From contig NZ_FZQR01000001.1 of the NCBI RefSeq assembly GCF_900199455.1, forward strand, positions 248,001 through 312,000: a stretch of 64,000 bases of DNA. Direction: 5' to 3'. Position numbers and translations under genes: made by a program. The notes under the pieces are model-generated. The model worked only from the letters and a program-made list of their open reading frames with translations. It was not told the origin of the DNA and made no database searches. Source of the DNA: Mesorhizobium carmichaelinearum (GTDB taxonomy: Bacteria > Pseudomonadota > Alphaproteobacteria > Rhizobiales > Rhizobiaceae). Positions 44,168-54,100 of the stretch are shown here, one piece after another (the stretch's first letter is position 1; every line of letters starts with the position of its first letter).

Positions 44168-45049
44168 TCAGACCCTTTCGATTTCGCGGTCGCCGAACAG
44201 GCCTGCCGGACGCACCAGCAGGAAGCCGACAGCGAGGATGTAGGCAAACCAGGTGGAAACGCTGCCATTGACCAGCGGACCGACATAGATGTCGGCCAAC
44301 GCCTCGGTCGCGCCGACCAGCAGGCCACCGGCGATCGCGCCTGGGATGGAGGAGAAGCCGCCGATGATGAGTACCGGCAGCGCCTTGAGTGTCACCAGCG
44401 ACAGCGAATATTGCACGCCCTGGCGCGATCCCCAGACAAGGCCGGCAACCAGGGCCACGATGCCGGCGACGCTCCAGACGATGCGCCAGATGACAGGCAG
44501 GCGGATGCCGATCGACTGAGCCGCAAGCGTGTCGGAAGCCACGGCCCGAAGCGAGATGCCCATGCGTGTCTTGTTGAAAGCGATGGCCAGCGTGGCGACC
44601 AGCGTCAGCGCGATCAACGAGGCAATGATGTCGAACTGGCTGACATAGATGCCGCCGACCTGCACGGCGACATCGGGGATGCCGAGATCGAGCATGTGAA
44701 CATCCATGCCCATCAGCAGTTGGGCAAACCCTTCGATGACATAGCTCAATCCCAGAGTGGCCATGAACAGGGTCAACGGATCGCGATTCCGCAACGGCCG
44801 CAGCACCAGCCACTCGATCAGGATCGCCATCGCCACCATGACAAGCGATGTGACGATGAAGGCCAGGGCAAACGGCATGCCCTTCTCGATCAGGGTGACG
44901 AAGGTCAGCGCCGCAAACAGCAGCATTGCCCCTTGCGCGAAATTGAAGACCCCGGATGCCTTGTAGATGAGCACGAAGCCGATCGCGACGAGTGAGTACA
45001 TCACTCCGGCAAACAGGCCGCTGACCAATGTTTCGAAGAAATAGGACAT
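44168..45049 (-). CDS. livH: ABC transporter permease, LivH type
   Basis: A 293-aa membrane protein with about eight hydrophobic segments. It opens with GLFAGVMYSLVAIGFVLIYKASGVFNFAQGAM, the LivH signature, and has the loop GISLRAVASDTLAAQSIGI. It begins 7 bp after livG and ends 2 bp before livM, consistent with one transcript. Confidence 0.92.
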   Translation of the reverse strand: MSYFFETLVSGLFAGVMYSLVAIGFVLIYKASGVFNFAQGAMLLFAALTFVTLIEKGMPFALAFIVTSLVMVAMAILIEWLVLRPLRNRDPLTLFMATLGLSYVIEGFAQLLMGMDVHMLDLGIPDVAVQVGGIYVSQFDIIASLIALTLVATLAIAFNKTRMGISLRAVASDTLAAQSIGIRLPVIWRIVWSVAGIVALVAGLVWGSRQGVQYSLSLVTLKALPVLIIGGFSSIPGAIAGGLLVGATEALADIYVGPLVNGSVSTWFAYILAVGFLLVRPAGLFGDREIERV

Positions 45050-45056
45050 GAGCTCC

Positions 45057-45824
45057 TCAGTGAACCGTGCCGAGATAGGCGGCTATCACGTCGGGGTTCT
45101 TGCGCACCTCGTCGGGTGCCCCGTCGGCGAGCTTGCGGCCGTAGTCGAGCACCACCACGTGGCTGGCGAGGTTGAGCACGATGCCGACATCGTGTTCGAT
45201 CAGCACCACGGTCGAGCCGAAGACGCGATTGACCTCGCGGATCACGCGGCTCATCTCCTCCTTCTCTTCCTGGTTCATGCCGGCCATCGGTTCGTCGAGC
45301 AGCAACAGCTTCGGGCCGGCGACCAGGGCCCGGGCGAGATCGACGCGTTTTTGCAGACCGTAAGGAAGTGTCGAAACGATCCTTCCTGCATGGCGGTCGA
45401 GCCCAAGGAACGACATGGTGCGCTCGGCGCGGGCAAGGAAGCCTTGGCGCTCGGCGCCGTCCCTGCCCAGCCGGAAGATGTTTTCGAAAAAGCTCGCGTT
45501 GCCATGACGAGAGAGACCGGCCAACACGTTCTCGCGCACCGACAGGCGGCGGAACAACGCATTGTGCTGAAAGGTCCGGCCGATGCCGAGATGGGCCGCC
45601 TTCTGCGGATGGATCGCCTCGAAGCGCAGCCCGTCGAAGACAATGTCGCCGGCGTCGGCGCGGTAGACGCCATTGATGACGTTGAGAAGCGAGCTTTTGC
45701 CGGCGCCATTCGGGCCGATCAAGGCGCAGATCTCGCCCTTGGCAACGCTGAAGCTCAGCGCATTCAGTGCTCGTACGCCCTTGAAGGACAGCGACACGTC
45801 GTGGAGTTCCAGCAGCCCGGTCAT
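45057..45824 (-). CDS. livG: ABC transporter ATP-binding protein, LivG type
   Basis: A 255-aa ATPase. Walker A is GPNGAGKSS, the signature region is LPYGLQKRVDLARAL and Walker B is LLLLDEPMAGM. The C terminus DVIAAYLG is typical of LivG. The ATG at 45824 overlaps the monooxygenase stop as TGATG; a GTG at 45827 is also possible. The coupling shows that the transporter is expressed with the FMN monooxygenase. Confidence 0.92.
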   Translation of the reverse strand: MTGLLELHDVSLSFKGVRALNALSFSVAKGEICALIGPNGAGKSSLLNVINGVYRADAGDIVFDGLRFEAIHPQKAAHLGIGRTFQHNALFRRLSVRENVLAGLSRHGNASFFENIFRLGRDGAERQGFLARAERTMSFLGLDRHAGRIVSTLPYGLQKRVDLARALVAGPKLLLLDEPMAGMNQEEKEEMSRVIREVNRVFGSTVVLIEHDVGIVLNLASHVVVLDYGRKLADGAPDEVRKNPDVIAAYLGTVH

Positions 45825-47245
45825 CACGCGCTCACCGATTTCAGGCGGGACGCCGCAGCACGATGGGCTTCGCAGCGCTTGACGGCTTCGATGTCACGGT
45901 AGCCGTCGGCGGGATGCGTCGCAGGCAGGTAGGGCCCTTCGCCGAACAGTTTTTCACGCAACGTGCCGGGCTTGTAGGCAGTGGGGTAGACGCCGCGCTT
46001 CTGCAATTCCGGCACCAGCAAGTCGACGGCGGCCTCGAAGCTTTCGGGCGTTACCGCATAAGCAAGGTTGAAGCCGTCGACATCGGTTTCATCGACCCAT
46101 TCCTGCAGGATGTCGGCGATGGTGCCGGGCGAGCCGACGAAGACCGGCCCGACGCCGCCGATGCCGCCCCACTTCGCCAGTTCCTCGACGGTCCAGGCCT
46201 TGTCCTTGCCGGCGAAATGCTCGACCATCGAAACGATGGCATTGGTCTCGACCTTCTTGAGCGCGTCGGTCGGCGCATACTGGCCGAAGTCGATGCCGCT
46301 CCAGCCGGACATGAACACCAGTGAGCCGTCATAGGACGTATAGCTCTGATACTCCTCGAAACGCTTCCGGGCCTTTTCATCCGTTTCATCGATGATCAGC
46401 GTGGTGAGGTTGTAGATCAGAACTTTCTTCGGATCGCGGCCGGCAGCAGCGGCCTTTTGGCGGATTTCGGAAACATAGGCCTTGAGCAGCGATTTGGTCG
46501 GCGCGCCGACGAAGACGCACTCGGCATGCGCAGCGGCGAAGGCCTTGCCGGGACCGGAGGCGCCCGCCTGGTAGAGCACCGGAGTCCGCTGCGGCGACGG
46601 CTCCGACAGATGGTAGCCAGGCACTTCGAAGAATTTGCCCTTATGGCCGATCTCGTGAACCTTGCTGGGGTCGGTGAAGATGCCGCGGACCGGATCACGC
46701 TGCACCGCCCCCTCTTCCCAACTGCCTTCGAACAGCTTGTAGAGCACCTCGACATACTCGGCCGCGACCTCGTAGCGGTTGTCATGGCTCTTCAAGCCAG
46801 TCTGGCCGACATTCTTGGCGCCACTTTCCAGATACGACGTGACGATGTTCCAGCCGACCCGACCCTTGGTATGGTGGTCGGCGGTCGAAAGGCGGCGGGC
46901 GAATGTGTAGGGATGTTCGAACGAGGTCGAGGCGGTAATGCCGATGCCGAGATGTTCGGTGGCAAGCGCGATCGGCGCGGCCAATTGCAAGGGATCATTG
47001 ACCGGAATCTGCGCCGCCTGCTCGATCGCGTGGTAGTTCGAGCCCTTGTAGACGTCGTAATAGCCGATGACGTCGGCGATGAATATGCCGTCGAAAATAC
47101 CGCGCTCGAGCGTCCGAGCCAGGTCCTGCCAGTAGTCCAGGTCCTTGTATCTCCAGGACTTGTCGCGCGGATGCTTCCAGAGGCCAGGGGATTGGTGGCC
47201 GACGCAATTCATGTCGAAAGCGTTGAAGCGAATATGCAGACCCAT
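45824..47245 (-). CDS. NtaA/SnaA/DszA-family FMN-dependent monooxygenase (DmoA-like)
   Basis: A 473-aa luciferase-like TIM-barrel monooxygenase. The N terminus LHIRFNAFDMNCVGHQSPGLW and the core FARRLSTADHHTKGRVGWNIVTS are characteristic of the NtaA/DszA/dimethylsulfide-monooxygenase group. AAAGGAG precedes the ATG. With reduced FMN and O2 such enzymes cleave C-S or C-N bonds, for example in sulfones, dimethyl sulfide or aminopolycarboxylates. First gene of the nine-gene operon. Sulfur scavenging is favoured because SfnB/DszC-type enzymes accompany it. Confidence 0.9.
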   Translation of the reverse strand: MGLHIRFNAFDMNCVGHQSPGLWKHPRDKSWRYKDLDYWQDLARTLERGIFDGIFIADVIGYYDVYKGSNYHAIEQAAQIPVNDPLQLAAPIALATEHLGIGITASTSFEHPYTFARRLSTADHHTKGRVGWNIVTSYLESGAKNVGQTGLKSHDNRYEVAAEYVEVLYKLFEGSWEEGAVQRDPVRGIFTDPSKVHEIGHKGKFFEVPGYHLSEPSPQRTPVLYQAGASGPGKAFAAAHAECVFVGAPTKSLLKAYVSEIRQKAAAAGRDPKKVLIYNLTTLIIDETDEKARKRFEEYQSYTSYDGSLVFMSGWSGIDFGQYAPTDALKKVETNAIVSMVEHFAGKDKAWTVEELAKWGGIGGVGPVFVGSPGTIADILQEWVDETDVDGFNLAYAVTPESFEAAVDLLVPELQKRGVYPTAYKPGTLREKLFGEGPYLPATHPADGYRDIEAVKRCEAHRAAASRLKSVSA

Positions 47246-47604
47246 CCGTCACTCCTTTGATAGCCCTGTCGGGCGACAGCGGGAGAAACTAACGGCAAGC
47301 CGGTCGTCAACGAAGACAGAATATAATGTCTATGGATTATATAGAGAATTATTATTCCGCACCGGGCGCGCATCGTGGTTTTTCTCGAGACGCAGCTTGG
47401 AACACCGTAAGAGGGTGACCATGGCAAAGCTGAAAAAAGCGCGCGACGAGACCGGCGAGCCGCCGCATCAAGCGCGGCGCTGCTGAGCACAGCGGGCTCC
47501 TAAGAGCTATCGCCAACTGCAACCGGCACCAATACGCGGCAGAGATCGACTGAACTGGCGAGCGCCTTCGAGAATTTGAGGCTGTGGCCGAGTTGGAAAC
47601 CACG
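47246..47604. promoter_or_regulatory. AT-rich promoter region of the organosulfur operon
   Basis: This 359-bp interval has no supported gene. ATAAT (47323-47327) and ATTAT (47336-47340) are arms of a dyad around 8 bp within an AT-rich stretch (47320-47357). On the minus strand TATAAT- and TATATT-like hexamers occur, suitable for a -10 region 70-110 bp before the monooxygenase gene. A short frame at 47421-47486 lacks recognisable features. Confidence 0.4.
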
Positions 47605-47792
47605 ATGACTGACGACAAGAACAAGCTTGGCTATCAGGATCGCAGCCGCGTGAGCGGCGATGAGGAATACGAGGTCGGCTATTTCGCGAGCAAATTCGGC
47701 CTGTCTATCGCTCAGGTCCGGGAGTTGATCGCAAAGCACGGCAAGACCGCAACACGTTGGAGCGTGAGGCGAAAGTCCTCAGAGGTCGGTGA
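47605..47792 (+). pseudogene. frameshifted DUF3606 small protein gene
   Basis: The frame from the ATG at 47605 encodes MTDDKNKLGYQDRSRV and YFASKFGLSIAQVRELIAKHG, typical of the DUF3606 family of about 60 aa. After HGK (about 47744) it leaves the family pattern. The +1-shifted frame continues as DRNTLEREAKVLRGR and stops at 47790, the expected C terminus. One missing base explains this. It is either a real mutation or a sequencing error. Confidence 0.7.
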
Positions 47793-48035
47793 TGACCAAG
47801 TTATCAATCTTGGCCCTCCCACCCCTGGCAAATGCCACGGCAGCGAGCCGACCCACGGCGACACCCTCTATCCACGCCCGTATTGCGTCGATCAGTGCGA
47901 TTTGCGCCAGTCAACGCGCAAGCGCCCGCGCTTTCCGCGCGCTCGGCACGAAGCTTTTTCGATCGTCGCGAAGCGTTTGCCTGCTGCTGGTTCCGTGCAG
48001 TTTCCGGAGACAAGGGGTGGCGGGTTTGCTGCTGA

Positions 48036-48941
48036 TCAGACGATGCGCAACAGCTCGCGCAGGTGGACCGGTAATCTGGGCGAAGCCTGCAGCTCAACAC
48101 AGCTCCCCTCCCATCGCTTCAGATACTCGGCGATCGGGATACCGGTACGGCCGGGCCAGCGATTGAGTGCGCCCAGTGCCTCGACGCAGTCCGGCGCGCG
48201 GTCGTATTCGGCGAGGATGGTCACCGACATCGCCTGGGCGAAAGGATTGAGGCCTGGTATTTCGATTTCGCTGCGATTGTCCGCGAACCACGCCGCGGCG
48301 TCGCCCGTGAGCCCTTGGCTGTCGGCCAGCTTGGTATAGCCTCGGATGATGTTCTGGCGATAGTCGGCAATGGCATCGCCAAAGGCGTTGTCGCCGGCGA
48401 AGGGCGGGTTCCGCTTCCAGTCTTTCGCCAGGCGGCCCAGCCCGCGCAGTGAGAAGGCTTCGACCATCGCTTCCTCGAGCCACTGGCAGGGTGGTGCCGG
48501 CTTGGCGTCGGCCTGCCAGCTGTTGGCCGTGACGTGGCCGAGCTCATGTCCGAACTGGTAGGCAAGCTTCGACCAGTCGCGCTCGCCAATATCGACGATG
48601 ATCCACGCCATGCTGGTACCGTCTGCGTGCAACCAGACGGCCGGGGATCCCGAAGGGTGCTCGTCGACGCGCAGCCGCGTCGGCTGGCGGTCCGAGACGA
48701 GGCGCACGCCGTCCAAGCAGGCGTGCCGCATGCGCTCGATGACTTGATCGGCCGCGCGCGGAAGCATGTGGCCCCAATCGCCGGCGAGCTCGATCGGGGC
48801 GGTGAGGAGGGATGGAGACGGGGTAGTCGGTGCCATGGTCACGTTGCTCTCCCCGAGGGCGTCCGGATCCGACAACGCGGCAGAAATCAGGACTCCGGCC
48901 GCTGAGCCCGCCAAGAGTCTAACGAAATCTCGTCGTCGCAC
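48036..48941 (-). CDS. putative Tat-exported metalloprotease-like protein (HELGH motif)
   Basis: About 301 aa. A GTG at 48941 after AGGAA gives the N terminus VRRRDFVRLLAGSAAG, a convincing twin-arginine signal; an ATG at 48989 is the alternative. Mature residues contain FGHELGHVTAN, matching the zinc-protease HExxH pattern, and WLEEAMVEAF about 30 residues on could supply the third ligand. The overall fold is not one I recognise. It is divergent from the FkbM gene and may act on the cell surface. Confidence 0.72.
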   Translation of the reverse strand: MRRRDFVRLLAGSAAGVLISAALSDPDALGESNVTMAPTTPSPSLLTAPIELAGDWGHMLPRAADQVIERMRHACLDGVRLVSDRQPTRLRVDEHPSGSPAVWLHADGTSMAWIIVDIGERDWSKLAYQFGHELGHVTANSWQADAKPAPPCQWLEEAMVEAFSLRGLGRLAKDWKRNPPFAGDNAFGDAIADYRQNIIRGYTKLADSQGLTGDAAAWFADNRSEIEIPGLNPFAQAMSVTILAEYDRAPDCVEALGALNRWPGRTGIPIAEYLKRWEGSCVELQASPRLPVHLRELLRIV

Positions 48942-48978
48942 TTCGATTCCTGATGTCCGCCATCCAGAAACAAAATAC

Positions 48979-48994
48979 CATGCTAACATGCTAA
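48979..48994. repeat. tandem 8-bp repeat in the metalloprotease-FkbM divergent promoter
   Basis: CATGCTAA occurs twice in tandem (48979-48986 and 48987-48994), followed by TATG. It lies in the short spacer between the start of the HELGH protein and that of the FkbM protein, so it may be part of their promoters. Confidence 0.4.
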
Positions 48995-49018
48995 TATGTA
49001 TCGCCGAAGGCTATGAAA

Positions 49019-50224
49019 ATGGATGACATTATCGGAACGGGCAAGGCTATCTTTTCGCAAACCTACAATGGCGATGATCTTTCAAGCTGGCAGGTGGCGC
49101 ATGAGATGTCCACTCGCCTGGAAGACGGAGCTCTCGTTGTCTCAGATACCGAACGGCACAGCTGGCATCTCCTGCGCCTATACGATTCAGCCGTTCTCTT
49201 CAGAATCGTTAGAATGAAATGCCGACTGAAATTCTGCAGGACAGCTACCGCTAATTTCTACATCCATCACTATGGTTCTCTGGACATCGCAGAAATCTCC
49301 CCAGATGGCACCATAGTCAACGACGGTATTAGCAATAACGTCTCGATCAACACAATCTCCGACGGCTTGTTCGATGTCGAGGTGACGTTTCTGTGCTGCC
49401 ATCCAACACTGTCAATTGGCTGCTCCAATAACCGCCAGCCTGTCTATTCTGGCACCGGACGCGAGCAGTTTGTCCTCATGAGCGTGGTGGTTGAGACGTT
49501 TGACGCATATACTGAATTGTCTCGTATGCCGGCGGAGGAGCGCATTACGCTCGTCGATGTCGGAGGCCAAGGGGGCTTACAACTCAAGTGGATGCTGAGA
49601 GCCGACCAGATTATGCCGGTGGTCTTCGAACCCATATCGTCGGAGGCGGCGGCGATACGGCAAACCCTTGGTCGAATTCCCGGCTCTCAGGTAATAGAGA
49701 AAGCGCTGGCGCATACAACGGGCGTTCACAAACTCTATATCACAGCGGACACGAGCTGCTCCTCATTGAGGGAACCAAATTTCGAACTGTTGCAACAGTA
49801 TTCCGTAGCTCCGATTTTCTCCGTGGTTGGCACACAAGAGACCAACTGCGTTCGATATGACGATTTGTTCCGAATGCAGGCCACTCCATCGCCAGACGTA
49901 GTTAAGATCGATGTTCAAGGTTTTGAATATGAAGTACTTCTGGGTTTTGGGCACCTTCTCGAAAATTGCATGGCAATTGAGTTGGAGACGCATGTGGTCC
50001 CTATTTACAAAGGACAGAAGCTACTTGGTGATATAATAGACATACTAACTTATTTTGGATTTTCTCTGCGACAGATCAATAAAATACCAAATTTTGACGG
50101 TGACGCCGTCGAATTTGACGCGCTCTTTACGAAGAGGCGCGATAGGGCAATCGCTTTTTCCGAACCGGCGAAGCGTAAATTTGCTAGAATTACCCACGTC
50201 TTGGGACTTGATCCATACTTTTGA
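49019..50224 (+). CDS. FkbM family SAM-dependent methyltransferase
   Basis: About 401 aa. The N-terminal 160 residues are beta-rich and unassigned. The C-terminal part (about 175-360) is an FkbM-type methyltransferase with the SAM loop ITLVDVGGQGG, the acidic strand PVVFEP and PDVVKIDVQGFEYEVLLGF. The ATG at 49019 has an 8-bp spacing to GAAGG; an ATG at 49013 is too close to it. Base composition is more AT-rich than the catabolic region. FkbM enzymes O-methylate sugars or small molecules, which fits the glycan genes downstream. Confidence 0.85.
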   Translation: MDDIIGTGKAIFSQTYNGDDLSSWQVAHEMSTRLEDGALVVSDTERHSWHLLRLYDSAVLFRIVRMKCRLKFCRTATANFYIHHYGSLDIAEISPDGTIVNDGISNNVSINTISDGLFDVEVTFLCCHPTLSIGCSNNRQPVYSGTGREQFVLMSVVVETFDAYTELSRMPAEERITLVDVGGQGGLQLKWMLRADQIMPVVFEPISSEAAAIRQTLGRIPGSQVIEKALAHTTGVHKLYITADTSCSSLREPNFELLQQYSVAPIFSVVGTQETNCVRYDDLFRMQATPSPDVVKIDVQGFEYEVLLGFGHLLENCMAIELETHVVPIYKGQKLLGDIIDILTYFGFSLRQINKIPNFDGDAVEFDALFTKRRDRAIAFSEPAKRKFARITHVLGLDPYF

Positions 50225-50333
50225 CCGATGTGTCTGTAGGTTCAGTCGAACAAGTGCCGAATTTATGGCGTTCAGTTCGTAGCATGTGAGTACGAAGGAT
50301 GCGGTACGCAAAAAGAGAAGGTCTATCGTAGTG

Positions 50334-51062
50334 ATGTCAGAGATTCACGTCATTAATCTTGATCGCAGCGTGGAACGTTTAGAGATATTTCGCCGACGCA
50401 ACGCGCATCTTAAAAATGTTCACAGATATCCGGGGATAGACGGTCGAACACTGAATCGCGATCAACTTGTGGAGCAAAACATTATTACGTCGGACCTTGA
50501 CTACACGGCCGGCAGCTTGGGCTGTGCGCTCTCGCACGTCGCGCTTTGGAAGGAAGCTGTCGACCGGAATGAGCCTATGACCGTGGCCGAGGACGATGCG
50601 ATCTTCTCTCATCACTTTGAGTCGCACATGCGCTCCCTGTTGTTAAATGTTCGAACCGATTGGGACTTTATCCTGTGGAGCGCAAGTCTACCCTGTTACG
50701 CCTGGTTAGACGCGCTTCCGGGCGGAACCGGAGCCAGACTCCAGTTCTTCACAGGCGAAGTCATGACTCATATTGAGGAGTTTCAAAGTGCCGAAACCGA
50801 ACCCGCTCTGCTTCGAGCGCGCCATCTCTTGGGTCTTCAGTGCTATTCGATTTCGCCAAAGGGCGCGCGCGCACTGCTTGACTGGTGTTTTCCGATAAGG
50901 CCAATGCTCGTTGATTTCACGGGCTTTGGGGTGCGGCTAAACAACACCGGCATTGACTGTGTTACAAGCGGGCTGATGCCATCACTCAAGGCGTATACTT
51001 GCCTGCCGCCGCTGGTGATTACCGATGACAGAGCCGAAGACTCTGTGCGCGTCAACACTTAA
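50334..51062 (+). CDS. glycosyltransferase family 25 protein
   Basis: About 242 aa. IHVINLDRSVERLEIF at the N terminus and the acidic AEDDAIF (about residue 88) are hallmarks of GT25, the LPS galactosyltransferase/LgtB and procollagen galactosyltransferase family. AGSLGCALSHVALWKEA lies between them. The ATG at 50334 is preferred over a GTG at 50286. It lies 109 bp after the FkbM gene, is codirectional with it and converges on the large mosaic gene. GC is low compared with the catabolic genes. Confidence 0.85.
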   Translation: MSEIHVINLDRSVERLEIFRRRNAHLKNVHRYPGIDGRTLNRDQLVEQNIITSDLDYTAGSLGCALSHVALWKEAVDRNEPMTVAEDDAIFSHHFESHMRSLLLNVRTDWDFILWSASLPCYAWLDALPGGTGARLQFFTGEVMTHIEEFQSAETEPALLRARHLLGLQCYSISPKGARALLDWCFPIRPMLVDFTGFGVRLNNTGIDCVTSGLMPSLKAYTCLPPLVITDDRAEDSVRVNT

Positions 51063-51138
51063 GACGCGAGCCGAAATTGAAATGTCCCGCTCTTTCGTTG
51101 AGAAAGTAGTATTTTGCGTATGACTAAACAGAGATTAC

Positions 51139-54100
51139 CTAAGAGCTTTGTGTCATTGCGTCCCACTTAGATCGACTCGCTTCGCAGATTTGGTCACTGG
51201 CGTCCCTATGCGATTCAATCTCAAGCAGTGCGCTACGAACTTCGTCAGCGCTTACGATCGCGAGTGCAGGATCACGATCATCGGTTCCAAAGCTAATGAT
51301 TAGATGTGTCCCAGCGACGTTCCATGCCAAGCCGGCGGCGAACTCGCTAGCCACTCTCTTGAAAAAGAAACGGAGCGTTAGCCGGGCAAGACGGTTGTTT
51401 GCGTCTAGCCAAATAAACCGATGGAAATAGTTTCGTCGCGATCCCGAAAGTTCCCATTCGTGGATCAGCATCAGCCGCCCGTCATCTAGGGGGATAGTCT
51501 GGGTTCCTCCTCTAAAATTCTCAGCTGCAATCGCGGCCTTCTCTTCAAATAACGTTTCGCCCCTTTCAGTTATGATCCGAGTTGGATCCACGGAGTAGAT
51601 GAGCCGCAGCTCGTCACCGAGCACCTGCGGCATCCAATTCTTCTCCCATTGCGGAGACGTTCCCGATGGCAACACCTGCCAGTTTGAAAGCACATATTCG
51701 CTTGCGGACGTCACGTCTATGCGCGCGAGTACCATCTCCGCTCGCCCCTCCGTGTTAAGCTGACGTACCGATGACAGGCACCAGAGCTGGTTACGCCAGA
51801 CAAGAGGCCGAGGATCCTCGAAGCCGAGCGAATCGAGATGAAGCGGTTGAGGCATATCTTCGGGGGGGAGCACTACACTTGAGGATATGACATTGAGTTG
51901 CTCATCAAGGCGCAACAACAAGGTGCGTTGGCGGAACGAAGTGTCCCCGTGGCGATCAAAATAGCCGCTCTCCAAATGGTCATAATTAACCGCGCGAACC
52001 AAAATTACAAAACCGGCACCGTCGCGCGCCACAGAAACATTTCCCGGTTTGTAACCTTCTGGAGCGACAATAGGCAGCTGATGGAAGCAAATAGAAGGGA
52101 AGTATCTATCTGCGCGTTCCGCGTACCACTTATAATTGAATCGGGAAAGGTTTCTAACAGAAGCGGGAATCGCTGGATCCATTGAAAGCCAATTGCAGAC
52201 CCGCCTTCCGCGCTCTTTCTGGGTAGAGTCGTTTGAGTATGTAGCAGCAATTGTAAAGGTTTCTTTCAAACCCGTCAGATAGATTTGAGGCTCAACGCCA
52301 ACACTGTCAGATTCGGGGATCCCGAGACAAAGACCTGCTTCGGCGTACCCGACGGCGATGTCTCCTCGTGACTGGCGTAGATAGTGGCGCGCCAAAGTGT
52401 AAAGTGGCTCCGCACGGTGAGGCCGGGCGCGAAACGCCTCCAGCGCCCTCTTCACGAACTGATCCTCATCGTCAGCGTGCAGGCAGTTTGCCATCTGCCA
52501 GCGGGCGTACCACCTCTCTTCAGGCGAGGTCGCCGTTCGCGCCCATCGGCAAAAGATCACCGCGGCTTGAAATACCAGACCACTGTCGCGATATCGCTGC
52601 GCTAATTGCTGCCATGCGGAAGAGGCTGCGTCTACGGACACTCTTCCTTCTAGCAACGAAGAGAACTCACGCTCAACTGAGCCAGTCTTCGCCTCAGCCG
52701 CGATTTGTTCCATTGGTCGGATCAGGTAATTTTTGATAACAGAGTACCGTTTGTATTCGTCCACGAGCTGATACGATGATTGTTCGCACCACTCGACAAA
52801 ATCTTGTATTCTGCGGTCCCAAACCTCGACAAATATAACTGGGCGACTATTCGCTATGGTCAGTCGGAGTCCTGACAATATCTCAATCTCCATACCTTCG
52901 ACATCGAGCTTTATGAATCCAACCGATTCGCCTGAAAGCAATTCGTCTCCACTGACAGCGCAAATTTCTCCAGAAGAATCATCTGAGTAGACGGTGTGCC
53001 CAAGGTTGTTTGGATCTGATGTAGTCTTTCTAAGGCGTAATGTTTTATCTGATAGCGCAATACCCAAAAATGACAAATCAACGTTAGTACATTTGTTAAT
53101 AGCAATGTTCTTCTTAAGAATTTCAGTGGCAATATTATTTGGCTCTATCGGTATTATTCTCTTAGATTTCAGAATAATTGAGGCAAATATCGTATGATTT
53201 CCTATATTTGCGCCGATATCGACGAATGTACCCGAACGGTCTCTAAAATTTCTTCTTATAATCTCAAGCTCTTCTTGTTCATAGAATTCCCCATTATAGT
53301 GATGTTTCATTATTTCGTCGTCTTTATTATTTATAAAAAACTTTATTTTATTTCCATCTATGCTTGTAGATACTGTTGTGCCATTTGGCCCTACCTCGCG
53401 CAGCGGGATTGGAGTAGTCAACTGCTCTGCAAGCTTTGCTCGCAGATTCACAAAGAAACTGAGGTTGTTTTTCAGCCGCTCATTGCGCTGGTCGAGGTCG
53501 AGTGCGTTTTGTCCCCATTCGACAGCGCGATCCATCGCGTTGAGGTGCCACGATGCAATTGCGCCCAGGTCGAATAGCCGAAAACCCCAGCAATTCGCGT
53601 CGTCCAGATAGCTCCCGGTGCGGTAAGTCTTCTCGATCCCATTGGTGCAGGCCCAGAAGAGATTCAGCCAGTCGGCCTTGCCATGAAGTTCCTCTGCGAG
53701 ATCGAGCCAGATCTCGCGTCGGTGCGGCGCTTCCATCCGGGCCTTGTCCAGCCAGGACAATCTCTGCTCCGGCCGCATGCGCGCGATGTAACGCATCGCC
53801 TCGGAGCGTTCATCCGCCCACTTGCTTGTCGGCAATGCAAGGTAGCGCTCAAGCAGTTGAACGGCCCGCTCTTGTTGGTTGGCCCACATCAAGTCCCGCC
53901 CTAGCCAGAAACAAATCTGCGCGTCGTCGGGGTCTTCCTTGTGTGCCACCTCCATCAGCGGCAGGTAGCTGCTCCTCGTTGGCTTGGCGAGGTCCTGAAC
54001 CTCGGACATGACAATGTCGCTGCTGTTCGCCGTGACCTCCCTTTCTCCAGTGAAGACCAGAGCTTCGTGGACGGGCCGCCTGAAGCGATATCCCCAGCGA

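Noticed and set aside
47605..48339. 244-codon reading of the DUF3606 frame through 48339
   Set aside because: After residue 50 it loses family similarity and runs antisense through the HELGH protein gene. A frameshifted short gene explains the region better.
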